DNA from: [Mycobacterium] zoologicum | Lineage (GTDB): Bacteria > Actinomycetota > Actinomycetes > Mycobacteriales > Mycobacteriaceae | Direction: 5' to 3' | NCBI RefSeq assembly: GCF_020172665.1 | Contig: NZ_CP083985.1 | Span: forward strand, 3,240,040-3,304,039 | Length of the DNA: 64,000 nucleotides | Part shown: one piece after another, positions 1 through 9,227 of the stretch | Layout: each line of letters opens with the position of its first letter | How positions within the stretch are numbered: the first letter of the stretch is position 1 | Notes under the pieces: generated by a model | Told to the model about the DNA's origin: nothing | Database searches by the model: none | Seen by the model: the letters and a program-made list of their open reading frames with translations, nothing else | Made by a program: the position numbers and the translations under genes

Positions 1-2
1 GC

Positions 3-893
3 ATCCGTTCGCTGGTGAGCGTGCAGGGCTCGCTGGCGATGTTCGCGATCTACAACAACGGCTCCGAGGAGCAGAAGCAGCACTGGCTGCCGGGCATGGC
101 CAGCGGGGAGCTGATCGGCTGTTTCGGGCTGACCGAACCCGACGTCGGCTCCGACCCGGCCGCCATGAAGACCCGGGCCCGCCGCGACGGCTCCGACTGG
201 ATACTCAACGGCCGCAAGATGTGGATCACCAACGGATCCATCGCCGACGTCGCGGTGGTATGGGCAGCCACCGACGACGGCATCCGCGGCTTCATCGTGC
301 CCACCGACACCCCCGGATTCAGCGCCAACACGATTCACCACAAACTGTCGCTGCGCGCCTCAATCACCAGCGAACTGGTGCTCGACGACGTGCGACTGCC
401 CGCCGAGGCGATGCTGCCGCAGGCCCGCGGCGTCCGGGGCCCGCTGGAGTGCCTGTCCGAGGCACGTTATGGAATCATCTGGGGCGCAATGGGTGCCGCC
501 CGATCCGCCTGGCAGGCCGCCCGCGACTACGCCACGGCGCGCATCCAGTTCGGCAAGCCGATCGCCGGTTTCCAGCTCACCCAGGCCAAACTCGTCGACA
601 CCGCCGTCGAGTTGCACAAGGGCCAGCTGCTCTCGCTGCACCTGGGGCGACTCAAGGACTCCGTCGGGCTACGACCCGAGCAGGTCAGCTTCGGCAAGCT
701 CAACAACACCCGCGAGGCGATCGAGATCTGCCGCACCGCACGAACCATCCTGGGCGGCAACGGGATATCGCTGGAGTACCCGGTGATCCGGCACATGGTC
801 AACCTGGAGTCGGTGCTGACCTACGAGGGCACCCCCGAGATGCACCAGCTCATCCTCGGCAAAGCCTTCACCGGGCTTGCGGCATTCGACTAG
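3..893 (+). CDS. Acyl-CoA dehydrogenase, glutaryl-CoA dehydrogenase-like (5' end outside window)
   Basis: Flavin-dependent acyl-CoA dehydrogenase, truncated by the window edge; the reading frame is open from base 3 and runs into upstream sequence. The visible part has the FAD/substrate signature GCFGLTEPDVGSDP and ends with an ESVLTYEGTPEMH segment. The Glu of YEGT is the usual catalytic base, and the YEGT-x-x-x-H form is typical of the glutaryl-CoA dehydrogenase branch. Substrate is inferred only; it may be glutaryl-CoA or another short acyl-CoA. Eleven bases separate it from the next acyl-CoA dehydrogenase gene, so the two and the following tetR look like one operon. Confidence 0.85.
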   Translation: MRSLVSVQGSLAMFAIYNNGSEEQKQHWLPGMASGELIGCFGLTEPDVGSDPAAMKTRARRDGSDWILNGRKMWITNGSIADVAVVWAATDDGIRGFIVPTDTPGFSANTIHHKLSLRASITSELVLDDVRLPAEAMLPQARGVRGPLECLSEARYGIIWGAMGAARSAWQAARDYATARIQFGKPIAGFQLTQAKLVDTAVELHKGQLLSLHLGRLKDSVGLRPEQVSFGKLNNTREAIEICRTARTILGGNGISLEYPVIRHMVNLESVLTYEGTPEMHQLILGKAFTGLAAFD

Positions 894-904
894 GAGCAAC
901 TGCC

Positions 905-2047
905 ATGGCACTGACCTACACGCCCGAACATCAGCACTTCCGCGAGATGGTCGCCGACTTCGTGCAGCGGGTCGTCGTCCCGGCCCACGAGGACTGGGAA
1001 CGGTCCAGCGCGTGGGACCGGTCGCTGTTCACGCGGGCCGGCGAACTCGGCCTGCTGGGCTTCCCGGTTCCCGAAGAGTTCGGCGGGCCGGGCGTGCACG
1101 ACTACCGCTACCACGCGATCGTCATCGAGGAGTTGCAGCGCGCCGGAGCCGCCGCCGAGGCCATCGCGATCTCGCTGCAGAACGACGTGGTGCTGCCGTA
1201 TCTGACCGATCTGACCACACCCGAGCAGCAGCGGCGCTGGCTGCCCGGGGTGGTGACCGGCCAGACCGTGCTCGGTATCGCGATGACCGAGCCCGGCACC
1301 GGCAGCGACTTGGCGGGTATCCGCACCACCGCCCGCCGGGACGGTGACGAGTACGTGGTCAACGGCGCGAAGACCTTCATCTCCAACGGCCAGACCGGTG
1401 ATCTGTTCGTGGTCGCGGTGCGCACCGGCGAAGACCGGCACCGGGGCCTGTCGCTGCTGGTGGTCCCCGGCGACACCCCGGGCTTTCACCGCGGACGCAA
1501 TCTGGAGAAAATCGGCCTGCACGCCCAGGACACCTCCGAGCTGTCGTTCACCGACATGCGGGTGCCGGCCGACAACCTGCTCGGCGCCGAAGGCCAGGGC
1601 TTCTATCAGCTGGTGCGCAACCTCCCGCAGGAGCGGCTGTCGCTGGGGGTGGGCGCGGTAGCCGCGGCCGAGGGTGTACTCGCCGAGACCCTCGACTACG
1701 TCAAGTCGCGCCAGGCGTTCGGCTCCCCCATCGCGAGCTTCCAGAACACCCAGTTCGTGCTCGCCGAGATCGCCACCGAACTCGATGTGGCCCGCACCTT
1801 CCTCGACGACTGCATCGCCGAACACCTCGACGGCAGGCTCACCGCGGCACGGGCCGCCAAATTGAAGTGGTGGACCACCGACCTGCAGTTCCGCACCGCG
1901 GACCGCTGCCTGCAACTGTTCGGCGGCTACGGCTACATGCGCGAGTACCCGGTATCACGGGCGTTCGTCGACGCCCGCATCCAGACCATCTACGGTGGCA
2001 CGAACGAGATCATGAAGACGATCATCGCCAAGGATCTGGGAATCTGA
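905..2047 (+). CDS. Acyl-CoA dehydrogenase
   Basis: Full-length acyl-CoA dehydrogenase of 380 residues that introduces the alpha-beta double bond into an acyl-CoA. The family signatures IAMTEPGTGSDLAG (about 125-138) and QLFGGYGYMREYPV (337-350) are present. The usual catalytic Glu of IYEGT is Gly here (IYGGTNEI, 362-369). Glu243 in NLPQERLSLG sits where the base lies in isovaleryl- and long-chain-type enzymes, so activity is probably kept. ATG at 905 is chosen over an upstream in-frame extension that only reads the previous gene out of frame. Its stop overlaps the tetR start (TGATG). Confidence 0.92.
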   Translation: MALTYTPEHQHFREMVADFVQRVVVPAHEDWERSSAWDRSLFTRAGELGLLGFPVPEEFGGPGVHDYRYHAIVIEELQRAGAAAEAIAISLQNDVVLPYLTDLTTPEQQRRWLPGVVTGQTVLGIAMTEPGTGSDLAGIRTTARRDGDEYVVNGAKTFISNGQTGDLFVVAVRTGEDRHRGLSLLVVPGDTPGFHRGRNLEKIGLHAQDTSELSFTDMRVPADNLLGAEGQGFYQLVRNLPQERLSLGVGAVAAAEGVLAETLDYVKSRQAFGSPIASFQNTQFVLAEIATELDVARTFLDDCIAEHLDGRLTAARAAKLKWWTTDLQFRTADRCLQLFGGYGYMREYPVSRAFVDARIQTIYGGTNEIMKTIIAKDLGI

Positions 2048-2673
2048 TGACCACCGACTATGGCCGGCTGCCAGTCGAGGAGGCGGTGCGCGCGGCACGC
2101 ACCGACTCCCGACGCCGCCAGATCCTCGATGCCGCGGTCAAAGTCATGCAGCAGACCGGGTTTCACCAGATGTCGATGCAGGACCTGGCTACCGAGGCCG
2201 ACGTCAGCGTCGGGCTGATCTACAAGTACTTCGGCGGCAAGGAGGATCTGCTGCTGGCCACCATCGTGCGGATCCAGGAGGCGTTCTCCGATCAGCTCGC
2301 CCCGGTGATCGCCGCGGCCGGTCCCGATCCGGTCGCGCAGTTGACCGCCGGCATCCGGCGCTACATCGAGATCGTCGACGAGAATCTGGACGCGGTGGTA
2401 CTGACCTATCGAGAAAGCCGCACCCTGGACACCGCGGGGCGTGCCCAGATCAAGGAACTCGAGATCGCCAGTGCCGCACCGCTTCGCAGCGTGATCGAAG
2501 CCGGAATCTCCACCGGTGCGTTCAACGAGGTCGACGTCGATCTGATGGTCTTCGACATCATGCTGCTGGCGCACGGCTGGGCGCTCAAGCACTGGCACTT
2601 CGGCGAGTTGTACAGTCTCGACGACTACATCGGCCTGCAGACCCGCTACGCGCTCAATTCGCTGCTGCGCTGA
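2047..2673 (+). CDS. TetR-family transcriptional regulator
   Basis: Predicted one-component DNA-binding repressor of 208 residues. The N-terminal helix-turn-helix is clear: [48 protein letters not shown]. The C-terminal ligand pocket is not assignable. It is coupled to the upstream acyl-CoA dehydrogenase gene (stop and start overlap) and converges on the CoA-transferase operon, overlapping the end of its beta-subunit gene by 28 bp. By context it probably senses an acyl-CoA or aromatic intermediate and controls one or both flanking catabolic operons; that is inference. Confidence 0.9.
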   Translation: MTTDYGRLPVEEAVRAARTDSRRRQILDAAVKVMQQTGFHQMSMQDLATEADVSVGLIYKYFGGKEDLLLATIVRIQEAFSDQLAPVIAAAGPDPVAQLTAGIRRYIEIVDENLDAVVLTYRESRTLDTAGRAQIKELEIASAAPLRSVIEAGISTGAFNEVDVDLMVFDIMLLAHGWALKHWHFGELYSLDDYIGLQTRYALNSLLR

Positions 2674-3299
2674 GGCGTGACCGGTGCCCCGGTTTTCGCC
2701 ACCACGTCGTCGTAGCTGACCCCCGGTGCCAGTTCCACCACCGCGAAACCGCTGCCGGTGACGTCGAACACCCCGAGGTCGGTGATCACCCGGCTCACCA
2801 CGCCGCGACCGGTCAGCGGCAAGTCGCAGCTGGTAACCAGTTTGGCGGCACCGGTTTTGGTGACGTGATCGGTGAGCACGATCACCCGTTCTACACCGCT
2901 GACCAGATCCATCGCGCCGCCCATGCCCTTGACCATGGCGCCGGGCACCATCCAGTTGGCCAGGTCGCCGTTGGCGGCGACCTGCATGGCGCCCAGCACG
3001 GCCGCGTCGACGTGTCCGCCGCGGATCATCGCGAAGCTGGTCGCCGAGTCGAAGAACGATGCCCCGGGCAGCACGGTGACGGTCTGCTTGCCGGCGTTGA
3101 TCAGGTCCGGGTCGACGTCGTCGTCGTACGGGAACGGTCCCACCCCGAGGATGCCGTTCTCGGCGTGCAGCGTGATGGTCGAATCCTCGGGCAGGTAACC
3201 GGGTATCAGCGTCGGCAGCCCGATTCCGAGGTTGACGTAGTCGCCGTCGCGCAATTCGCGTGCCGCCCGGGCGGCCATCTGGTCGCGAGTCCAGCTCAT
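2646..3299 (-). CDS. 3-oxoacid/3-oxoadipate CoA-transferase subunit B
   Basis: Beta subunit of a class I CoA-transferase, which moves CoA from succinyl-CoA to a 3-oxoacid. It has 217 residues, the usual size. The glutamate that forms the covalent CoA thioester is Glu47 in the HAENGILG motif, and the [13 protein letters not shown] segment is typical. Start and stop of the alpha and beta genes overlap (ATGA), so both subunits are made from one message. With an enol-lactonase in the same operon, 3-oxoadipate (PcaJ role) is the likely substrate, but acetoacetate (ScoB role) cannot be excluded. Confidence 0.9.
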   Translation of the reverse strand: MSWTRDQMAARAARELRDGDYVNLGIGLPTLIPGYLPEDSTITLHAENGILGVGPFPYDDDVDPDLINAGKQTVTVLPGASFFDSATSFAMIRGGHVDAAVLGAMQVAANGDLANWMVPGAMVKGMGGAMDLVSGVERVIVLTDHVTKTGAAKLVTSCDLPLTGRGVVSRVITDLGVFDVTGSGFAVVELAPGVSYDDVVAKTGAPVTPQRSSELSA

Positions 3300-4072
3300 C
3301 GGGTTGCCTCCTGCTCTCGGATCGTCCGCTTCTCGATGTCCTTGCGGGCGGCCTGCTGCGGGGTCAGCTCCAGGATGCGCTTGACGAAGATGCCCGGCAG
3401 GTGGATCGAATCGGGTTCCAGCTCACCGACTTCCACAACTTTTTCCGCTTCGACGATCGTGATCCGACCGGACATGGCGGCCGGTGGATTGAAATTGCGG
3501 GCCGCCGCATGGAATCGGCAGTTGCCGGCCTTATCGGCAACCGCCGCGCGCACCAGCGCGTAGTCGGTGACGATGCCCTCTTCGAGCACCATGTCGGTGC
3601 CGCGGAAATTGCGCACCTCCTTGGGAGGTGAGGCGATGGCGATACCGCCATCGGTGCCGTACCGCCAGGGCAGCCCTCCGTCGGCGACGGCGGTCCCGAC
3701 CCCTGTGGGGGTGAAGAAGGCGCCGATGCCGCTGCCGCCGGCGCGCATCCGCTCGGCCAGCGTCCCCTGCGGCGTGAGCTCCACGGTGAGTTCGCCGGAC
3801 AGATACTGGCGGGCGAATTCCTTGTTCTCTCCGACGTAAGAGGCGATGACCCGGCTGATGCGCCGCGCGTCGAGCAGCAGACCCAGCCCGGCGCCGTCGA
3901 CGCCGCAGTTGTTGGACACGATGGTCAAATCCGTTGCGCCCTGCTCGAGCAGCGCCTCGATGAGAAACCACGGGATGCCGGCCAGCCCGAAGCCACCGAC
4001 GGCCAGGCTGGCGCCGTCGCCGATGTCGGCGACCGCTGCGGCAGCCGAGTCCACCACTTTGTTCAGTGTCAT
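3296..4072 (-). CDS. 3-oxoacid/3-oxoadipate CoA-transferase subunit A
   Basis: Alpha subunit of the class I CoA-transferase, 258 residues. The family glycine-rich motif [17 protein letters not shown] (about 27-43) and a PTGVGT loop are visible. ATG at 4072 is chosen because it gives the normal family length and overlaps the end of the enol-lactonase gene by 4 bp; the longer in-frame extension is antisense-like. The operon order is lactonase, alpha, beta. It completes conversion of 3-oxoadipate to 3-oxoadipyl-CoA if the PcaI/PcaJ assignment holds. Confidence 0.9.
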   Translation of the reverse strand: MTLNKVVDSAAAAVADIGDGASLAVGGFGLAGIPWFLIEALLEQGATDLTIVSNNCGVDGAGLGLLLDARRISRVIASYVGENKEFARQYLSGELTVELTPQGTLAERMRAGGSGIGAFFTPTGVGTAVADGGLPWRYGTDGGIAIASPPKEVRNFRGTDMVLEEGIVTDYALVRAAVADKAGNCRFHAAARNFNPPAAMSGRITIVEAEKVVEVGELEPDSIHLPGIFVKRILELTPQQAARKDIEKRTIREQEATR

Positions 4073-4839
4073 GACTGCTCCAGGTGTTCGATGAGGGCGG
4101 GCGTGATGATCTCGGGCTGTTCGGCGTTGGCCAGATGTGCCGCGCGGGCAACGACCAGCAGTCGGCCGTCTTGGACACCGGTTGCGATCTCGTCGAGTTT
4201 GTCCGGCGGGGTGGCCGGATCGTCGGCACCGGCGATGGCCAGGGTGGGCGCGGCCATGGACGCCAGGTCGGCGCGTAGATCCATGCCGGCGATCACCTCG
4301 CAGCATCCGGCATACCCCTCGGCCGGTGTCGCCGCGACCATCGCCTCGCTCTCGGCACGCACATCCGGGTGCGCGGCAAGGTATTCCGCGGTGAACCAGC
4401 GCTGCACGACGGCGGCGGCGACACTGCCGCTTCCGTTGGCACGCACCGTCGCGGCCCGCTGTGTCCACGCCTCGGGCGGCGGCAGCCGGGTGCCGGTGCA
4501 CAGCACGGCCAACCGGTCGACCCGCTCGGGGTTGCGGGCCGCCACCCGCATTGCGGTCATCCCGCCCAGGGACAGTCCGACCAGGTGTGCCCGCCGCACC
4601 CCGAGGCGGTCCAGCAGTGCCACCACGTCGTCGGCCAGGTCGTCGATCGTGTACGGACCGGACGGAACCGGGGAGCCGCCGTGGCCGCGGGTGTCATAGC
4701 GCACCACCTGGAATCGCCGCTGCAGTTCGCACACTTGGGCGTCCCACATCCGATGGGTGGAGCCCAGCGAGTTGGACAGCACGACAACCGGTCCAGCCTC
4801 GATGCCGCTGACCACCGCGTGGACCTCGACGGGGCTCAT
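4069..4839 (-). CDS. pcaD: 3-oxoadipate enol-lactonase (PcaD-like alpha/beta hydrolase)
   Basis: Alpha/beta hydrolase of 256 residues. The nucleophile elbow is GLSLGG with Ser90, the acid is in AGADDPATPP, and the His is in AAHLANAEQPE. This spacing and the HLANAEQ ending are typical of 3-oxoadipate enol-lactonase, which opens the lactone to 3-oxoadipate in the beta-ketoadipate pathway. It is the first complete gene of an operon with the two CoA-transferase subunit genes that use the product. Upstream enzymes of the pathway are not in the window. A 14-codon ORF overlaps its start. Confidence 0.8.
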   Translation of the reverse strand: MSPVEVHAVVSGIEAGPVVVLSNSLGSTHRMWDAQVCELQRRFQVVRYDTRGHGGSPVPSGPYTIDDLADDVVALLDRLGVRRAHLVGLSLGGMTAMRVAARNPERVDRLAVLCTGTRLPPPEAWTQRAATVRANGSGSVAAAVVQRWFTAEYLAAHPDVRAESEAMVAATPAEGYAGCCEVIAGMDLRADLASMAAPTLAIAGADDPATPPDKLDEIATGVQDGRLLVVARAAHLANAEQPEIITPALIEHLEQS

Positions 4840-4880
4840 AGCGGCGGCTCGCAGATCACAACATCATCGGATTGGGCCAT
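4836..4880 (-). other. 14-codon ORF overlapping the pcaD start; possible thiolase remnant or leader
   Basis: A 14-residue frame, MAQSDDVVICEPPL, starts with ATG at 4880 and ends in a TGA that overlaps the pcaD ATG (ATGA). The DDVVICEP stretch resembles the extreme N-terminus of actinobacterial beta-ketoadipyl-CoA/acetyl-CoA thiolases, as I recall them. It may be the surviving 5' end of a deleted thiolase gene, now acting as a translated leader for pcaD. It is short, so chance is possible. Confidence 0.35.
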
Positions 4881-4901
4881 AGATCCACCGTAACGACCAG
4901 C

Positions 4902-4923
4902 ACTAATATACTGAAATACTAAT
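4902..4923. promoter_or_regulatory. AT-rich direct repeat upstream of the enol-lactonase operon
   Basis: The hexamer ACTAAT occurs at 4902-4907 and 4918-4923, 16 bp apart, in an unusually AT-rich patch between the divergent lactonase operon and the SDR gene. This is where a promoter and operator for either gene would lie. No known regulator consensus was recognised. Confidence 0.3.
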
Positions 4924-5023
4924 TGCCGCTCGATTGATAGAGCTTGTGTATCAATGGCTGTCGATCGCCCCCGGGCCACCACCGCGTCCATACCCTCTGC
5001 ACCCTCGGCATAGGCTGACCGCT

Positions 5024-5884
5024 ATGCCCAACACCGCACCCCTTTCCGGCAAGACCATGTTCATCTCGGGCGCCAGCCGCGGTATCGGCCTGGCCATCGC
5101 CAAGCGGGCCGCCGCCGACGGCGCCAACATCGCGCTGATCGCCAAGACCGCCGAACCGCACCCCAAGCTGGACGGCACCATCTACACCGCGGCGGCCGAG
5201 ATCGAGGAGGCCGGCGGCCAGGCGCTGCCCATCGTCGGCGACATCCGCGACGGCGATTCGGTGGCCGGCGCGGTCGCGGCGGCCGTCGAGCGCTTCGGCG
5301 GGATCGACATCTGCGTCAACAACGCCTCGGCGATCAACCTCGGGTCGATCCTGGAGGTACCGCTCAAGCGCTTCGACCTGATGAACGGCATCGAGGTGCG
5401 CGGCACCTACGCCGTCTCGCAGGCCTGCATCCCCCACATGATCGGCCGGGAGAACCCGCACATCCTGACCCTGTCGCCGCCGGTCCGGCTGGAGTCGAAG
5501 TGGCTCAAGCCGACCGCCTACATGATGGCCAAGTTCGGGATGACGCTGTGTGCGCTGGGCATGGCCGAAGAGCTGCGCTCGCACGGGATCGCCTCCAACA
5601 CCCTGTGGCCGCGAACCCTGATCGCCACCGCCGCGGTGCAGAACCTGCTCGGCGGAGACGAGGCGATGGCCCGGGCCCGCAAGCCCGAGGTGTATGCCGA
5701 TGCCGCCTATGCGATCCTGACCCGGTCGGCGACGTCCTACACCGGCAATTCACTGCTGTGCGAGGACGTCCTGGTGGAGTCCGGCGTCACCGACCTGTCG
5801 GTCTATGACTGCGTACCCGGTGGGGAGCTCGGCGTGGACCTGTGGGTGGACGAGGTCAACCCGCCGGGGTACTCCCAGCTCTAA
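5024..5884 (+). CDS. Short-chain dehydrogenase/reductase (HSDL2-like; Rv3224-type)
   Basis: SDR oxidoreductase of 286 residues. The NAD(P)-binding motif SGASRGIG is near residue 16, NNAS near 102, and a YMMAK catalytic tetrad segment follows. A long C-terminal part with NTLWPRTLIATAAV is typical of the HSDL2-like branch. ATG at 5024 is chosen because it places the Rossmann motif at the normal distance; the longer frame from 4934 adds unrelated residues. It matches Rv3224 of M. tuberculosis in my recollection of gene order. The substrate is unknown. Its stop overlaps the end of the convergent methyltransferase gene by 4 bp. Confidence 0.88.
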   Translation: MPNTAPLSGKTMFISGASRGIGLAIAKRAAADGANIALIAKTAEPHPKLDGTIYTAAAEIEEAGGQALPIVGDIRDGDSVAGAVAAAVERFGGIDICVNNASAINLGSILEVPLKRFDLMNGIEVRGTYAVSQACIPHMIGRENPHILTLSPPVRLESKWLKPTAYMMAKFGMTLCALGMAEELRSHGIASNTLWPRTLIATAAVQNLLGGDEAMARARKPEVYADAAYAILTRSATSYTGNSLLCEDVLVESGVTDLSVYDCVPGGELGVDLWVDEVNPPGYSQL

Positions 5885-6912
5885 CCCGACCTGCGGTAAA
5901 CCAGCCAGCGCATCGAGATCGGGCAGACGTCGGGGTCCAGGTCGAACACGTCCTGCCCGAGCGTCCATTCGGCATACCAACTGGTGGGCGGCCACGCGCC
6001 TTCGAGCAGATGCGCCTTCTCGTAGTCGTGCACCGATTCGTCGGACACCAACTCCAAACCCAATCCCGCTGCCGCACGGGTTATTTCGTCCGGGGTGAAG
6101 AAGGTGCTATAGCACTGCTGGCTCAATTCCTGCCCGGCCCCGTCGTCGATGTAGCCATCACGGGTCACGAAGGCATTGAACACCAGCTGCCCGCCCGGCG
6201 TCAGTCGCTGCGCCGCCAGTTCGAAGATGTCGCGCAGCTGGCCGGCGTTTCGGAAGTCCGATGTCACCTCCGAGAGCAGGATCAGCGAATAGTCGCTGGC
6301 CAGTTGGTCTCTCGCGGCATACATATCACGCACGATGACGCGGACGGCCAGCGACTCACTCTGGGCCTCGGCGCGGATGCCCTCGGCGAATGCCGGCGTC
6401 ATCTCCACCGCGTCCACCGGGTGTCCGCGCCGGGCCAGGGCCAAGGTGTTGCGTCCGGTCCCGGCACCGATGTCGAGCACCCGGTACGCCCGCGGGTCCA
6501 CGGCCTCGCCGGCCAGTGCCCATACCCGCGCGTCGGGTTCGGTGCCGAACAGCGGCGGCTGGCGGGTGGCGAGCCAGTTCTCGTAGGCGGCCTCGATCGT
6601 GTACCACTCGCCACGGATCACGTAGTTGAGTACCTGGCCGACCGGCGCTTCGAAGGTGATGATGATGTTCGATCGCGGCGAGGCCTCGAACGCCGTGGCC
6701 AACTCCTTGGCCAGGATCGCCCGCAGCTGCTCCAGTTGCTCGGGGCTCAGCGGCGACCCGACACCGCCGAACAGCGTGGAGCACATCTTGACGTACTCGT
6801 CGAGCATGCCCGGAACGGCCGGCAGCTTGATGTGCCCGCCGGCTTCCGCCCTGCGATACAACCGCCGAGCCATAGCGTCGTGCAGCATCGGCGGGCGCGT
6901 AGAACTCTCCAT
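5881..6912 (-). CDS. Class I SAM-dependent methyltransferase
   Basis: Protein of 343 residues with a SAM-binding motif I, YRVLDIGAGTGRNTLALARRG, near residues 143-163, and a post-motif PGGQLVFNAFV strand. The arrangement resembles TehB/UbiE-like small-molecule methyltransferases. It has an N-terminal helical extension of about 130 residues that I do not recognise. No membrane segment is seen. The gene stands alone between a convergent SDR gene and a two-component system. The substrate cannot be predicted. Confidence 0.82.
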   Translation of the reverse strand: MESSTRPPMLHDAMARRLYRRAEAGGHIKLPAVPGMLDEYVKMCSTLFGGVGSPLSPEQLEQLRAILAKELATAFEASPRSNIIITFEAPVGQVLNYVIRGEWYTIEAAYENWLATRQPPLFGTEPDARVWALAGEAVDPRAYRVLDIGAGTGRNTLALARRGHPVDAVEMTPAFAEGIRAEAQSESLAVRVIVRDMYAARDQLASDYSLILLSEVTSDFRNAGQLRDIFELAAQRLTPGGQLVFNAFVTRDGYIDDGAGQELSQQCYSTFFTPDEITRAAAGLGLELVSDESVHDYEKAHLLEGAWPPTSWYAEWTLGQDVFDLDPDVCPISMRWLVYRRSG

Positions 6913-6951
6913 CGCACTGTTGTACCGAATCGGCCCGGTGCCTGCCAGCGG

Positions 6952-8394
6952 TCAGCCGGAAACATCGGCTGGGCCCGGCTGTTCGGCCCGCAATGGCAGG
7001 ACCAGCTGGAAGCGGGCGCCACCGTCGTGGGCGACACAGCTCAGCCGGCCGCCGTGCGCACCGGCCAATGCGCGGGCGATCGGCAGGCCCAGGCCCGCCC
7101 CGCCGCGCTGACGGCCCCGGTCGGTGTCCAGGCGCACCAACCGGTCGAAGATGCGCTCGGCATCCTCGGCACCGATTCCGGTTCCGGTGTCGGTGACGGT
7201 GATTTCGGCGGAACCCGCCCGGCATCGCACGTCGACGACGACGCTGCCGCCGGGCGGGGTGTGGCGGCGGGCGTTGTCCAGCAGGTTGGACAGGATCTGC
7301 GCAACCCTGGTCGGATCCGCCTGCACGGTAAGGGTTTCCGTCCCGGAGCGGGTCAATTGCAGCTGCGGGGCCAGCAATGTCACCCGATCCAGCTGAGTGT
7401 CGATGAGCCCGATCAGATCGACGTCCTTGAGCTCCAACGGCAGCCCGGCGTCGATGTAGCTCAACTCGAGCATGTCGGTGACCAGCCGGGTGGCGCGGCG
7501 GGCCTCGGTGAGCAGCATCGTGGCGCGGCGGTGTTGACGGAGCACCTCGGGGTTGACTGTGTCGTGGCCGGCGGACCGCCCGGCCTCGTGGCCGACATTG
7601 CCTGCGATCTGTTCGGCCGCCGCCTGGATTCCGGCGATCGGGGTACGCAGCTCGTGGGCGGCATCGGCCAGGAAACGACGTACCGCCGCTTCCGCCCGTT
7701 GCGCCTTCTCGGCGGCGCTGCGGGCCCGCTCCTCGGAATCCTCCAGCTCGTCGAGCATGTCATCGAAAGCGCTTGCCGCGCGGCCGAGTTCGGTCTTCGG
7801 ACGGTCGGGGCGCAGTCGGCGCCCGCGGTCCCCGGTGGTGATGTCGCGGGCCAGGTCGGTGAGCCGGTCCAGCGGCGCGAGCATGGTCCGGCTCACCCCC
7901 GCCAGCATGATCGTCGCGATCACCAGGGTTACCAGCCCGGCCTCGAGCATCAAACGGCGCAGTCGGCGCAACGTCTCGCCGGCTTCGGTGCTGTCGGCGA
8001 CCAGGATGACCCGGGCGCCGTCGGGCAACGGGTGCACCAGTACCGTCGCGGTCTCCTCGGGTTCCAGCGGCGGCGGCGCGATTCGCGATCCGGTGGTCGC
8101 GTCGGGCTCGATGGCCGGATCGCCGTAGCTGGTTCCGTCGGCGGTGACCACGAGTGCGCCCACGACGCCGCCGTTGAGCTCCTCGGCCAGTTGTTCGGCG
8201 GTCGCCCCCCGGGCCACCATGCTGTCGGCACGGGCGGTGGCCGCCGAAAGCCGTTCGTGCAGACTGCGATCCGACACCGTGGTCAAGGTGGTGTTGATCA
8301 CCAGCCCCATGGTCAGCATCAGCAGTGCGAGCAGGGCGAGCACCGTGGCGGTCAGCCTGCGCCGCAGCGACGGTGTCGCGGTGCGGGCGCTCAT
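6952..8394 (-). CDS. Two-component sensor histidine kinase (TcrY-like)
   Basis: Membrane histidine kinase of 480 residues. There are two transmembrane helices (about 14-36 and 150-170) flanking an extracytoplasmic domain, then HAMP, then a dimerisation domain with the phospho-accepting His247 in FLADAAHELRTP, then an HATPase domain with NLLDNARRHTP and GGAGLGLPIARAL. Its start overlaps the stop of the upstream response regulator gene (ATGA), so the pair is coupled. The size and partner resemble mycobacterial TcrY, but orthology was not established. The signal is unknown. Confidence 0.92.
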   Translation of the reverse strand: MSARTATPSLRRRLTATVLALLALLMLTMGLVINTTLTTVSDRSLHERLSAATARADSMVARGATAEQLAEELNGGVVGALVVTADGTSYGDPAIEPDATTGSRIAPPPLEPEETATVLVHPLPDGARVILVADSTEAGETLRRLRRLMLEAGLVTLVIATIMLAGVSRTMLAPLDRLTDLARDITTGDRGRRLRPDRPKTELGRAASAFDDMLDELEDSEERARSAAEKAQRAEAAVRRFLADAAHELRTPIAGIQAAAEQIAGNVGHEAGRSAGHDTVNPEVLRQHRRATMLLTEARRATRLVTDMLELSYIDAGLPLELKDVDLIGLIDTQLDRVTLLAPQLQLTRSGTETLTVQADPTRVAQILSNLLDNARRHTPPGGSVVVDVRCRAGSAEITVTDTGTGIGAEDAERIFDRLVRLDTDRGRQRGGAGLGLPIARALAGAHGGRLSCVAHDGGARFQLVLPLRAEQPGPADVSG

Positions 8395-9119
8395 GAACCC
8401 TGCTGGAGCTGGATGCGGTACCCGATGCCGCGCACGGTGTGCAGTATCCGCGGCCCCTGCGCCTCGAGCTTCTGCCGCAACCCGCTGATGTGGACCTGAA
8501 CCAGGTTGGGGTCATAGGCCTCATAGCCGCCCCACACCGCGTTGAGGATCTGCGCGGTGCTGACGATCCGGCCCCGCTGCTCCACGAGATAGACCAGCAC
8601 CCGCAGCTCGGTGGCGGTCAGACCCAACGGAGTCCCGGCGCGCGACGCGACCCCGGCGTCGACGTCGACCATCAGGTCTCCGAACTGCACGGCGGCCGGC
8701 ATCCGGCCTCGTCGGCGCAGCACTGCCCCGACGCGCGACACCAGTTCGGCGAGCTCGAACGGTTTGACGACATAGTCGTCTGCCCCGCCGTCGAGCCCCC
8801 GCAACCGGTCGGGCAGGCCGTCGCGAGCCGTCAGCAGCACCACGCCCACCTCCCCCCAGCTCAGAATCGCCTCCATCAAGGCGAACCCGTCGCGGCCGGG
8901 CAGCATCACGTCGAGCACCACCAGGTCCGGCCGGAATCCGTCCAGCACCTGCTCCAGCCCGTCACCGTCGGGCCGGGTGTCGGTGAGGTAGCCGGCATCC
9001 GAGAGTGCCTCGCTGACCATCTCGCGGATGGTCTCGGAGTCCTCCACCACCAACACCCGTGGGGTGCCCACACTGAAGGAGCTGCCACCGCGACGTTCGG
9101 TGGACCGGGATTCGGCCAT
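8391..9119 (-). CDS. OmpR-family response regulator (TcrX-like)
   Basis: Response regulator of 242 residues. The receiver domain begins near RVLVVEDSE, with the phosphorylated Asp70 in [13 protein letters not shown] and the Lys of VVKPF. The C-terminal winged helix ends with [10 protein letters not shown] and [12 protein letters not shown] at 9119 gives a 20-residue N-terminal extension; a GTG start at VGTPRVLVV is possible. It is cotranscribed with the kinase. An 11-bp direct repeat lies just upstream, in the region shared with a divergent PPE gene, consistent with autoregulation. Confidence 0.92.
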   Translation of the reverse strand: MAESRSTERRGGSSFSVGTPRVLVVEDSETIREMVSEALSDAGYLTDTRPDGDGLEQVLDGFRPDLVVLDVMLPGRDGFALMEAILSWGEVGVVLLTARDGLPDRLRGLDGGADDYVVKPFELAELVSRVGAVLRRRGRMPAAVQFGDLMVDVDAGVASRAGTPLGLTATELRVLVYLVEQRGRIVSTAQILNAVWGGYEAYDPNLVQVHISGLRQKLEAQGPRILHTVRGIGYRIQLQQGS

Positions 9120-9167
9120 GGTCCATTGATAACACCATCACGCCCGAACCGGGAGGTCACACCGGTC

Positions 9168-9189
9168 TTCAGGTTCACTTCAAGTTCAG
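9168..9189. promoter_or_regulatory. 11-bp tandem repeat, candidate OmpR-type regulator site
   Basis: TTCAGGTTCAC (9168-9178) is followed at once by TTCAAGTTCAG (9179-9189), matching at 9 of 11 positions, and a further GTTC follows. Direct repeats with 11-bp periodicity are the standard DNA target of OmpR/PhoB-type dimers. The site lies in the 137-bp region between the divergent response regulator gene and the first SHOCT-PPE gene, so it could regulate both. Confidence 0.5.
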
Positions 9190-9227
9190 GTTCTACCGTC
9201 ACCGCAACCGACTTCGGAGGGTTCCTC

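Noticed and set aside
890..1915. 341-codon minus-strand frame inside the acyl-CoA dehydrogenase gene
   Set aside because: Antisense frame without any family motif; the plus-strand enzyme is complete.
5842..8499. 885-codon plus-strand open frame across the methyltransferase and kinase genes
   Set aside because: High-GC antisense frame; the minus-strand genes show clear SAM-binding and histidine kinase motifs, while this frame shows none.
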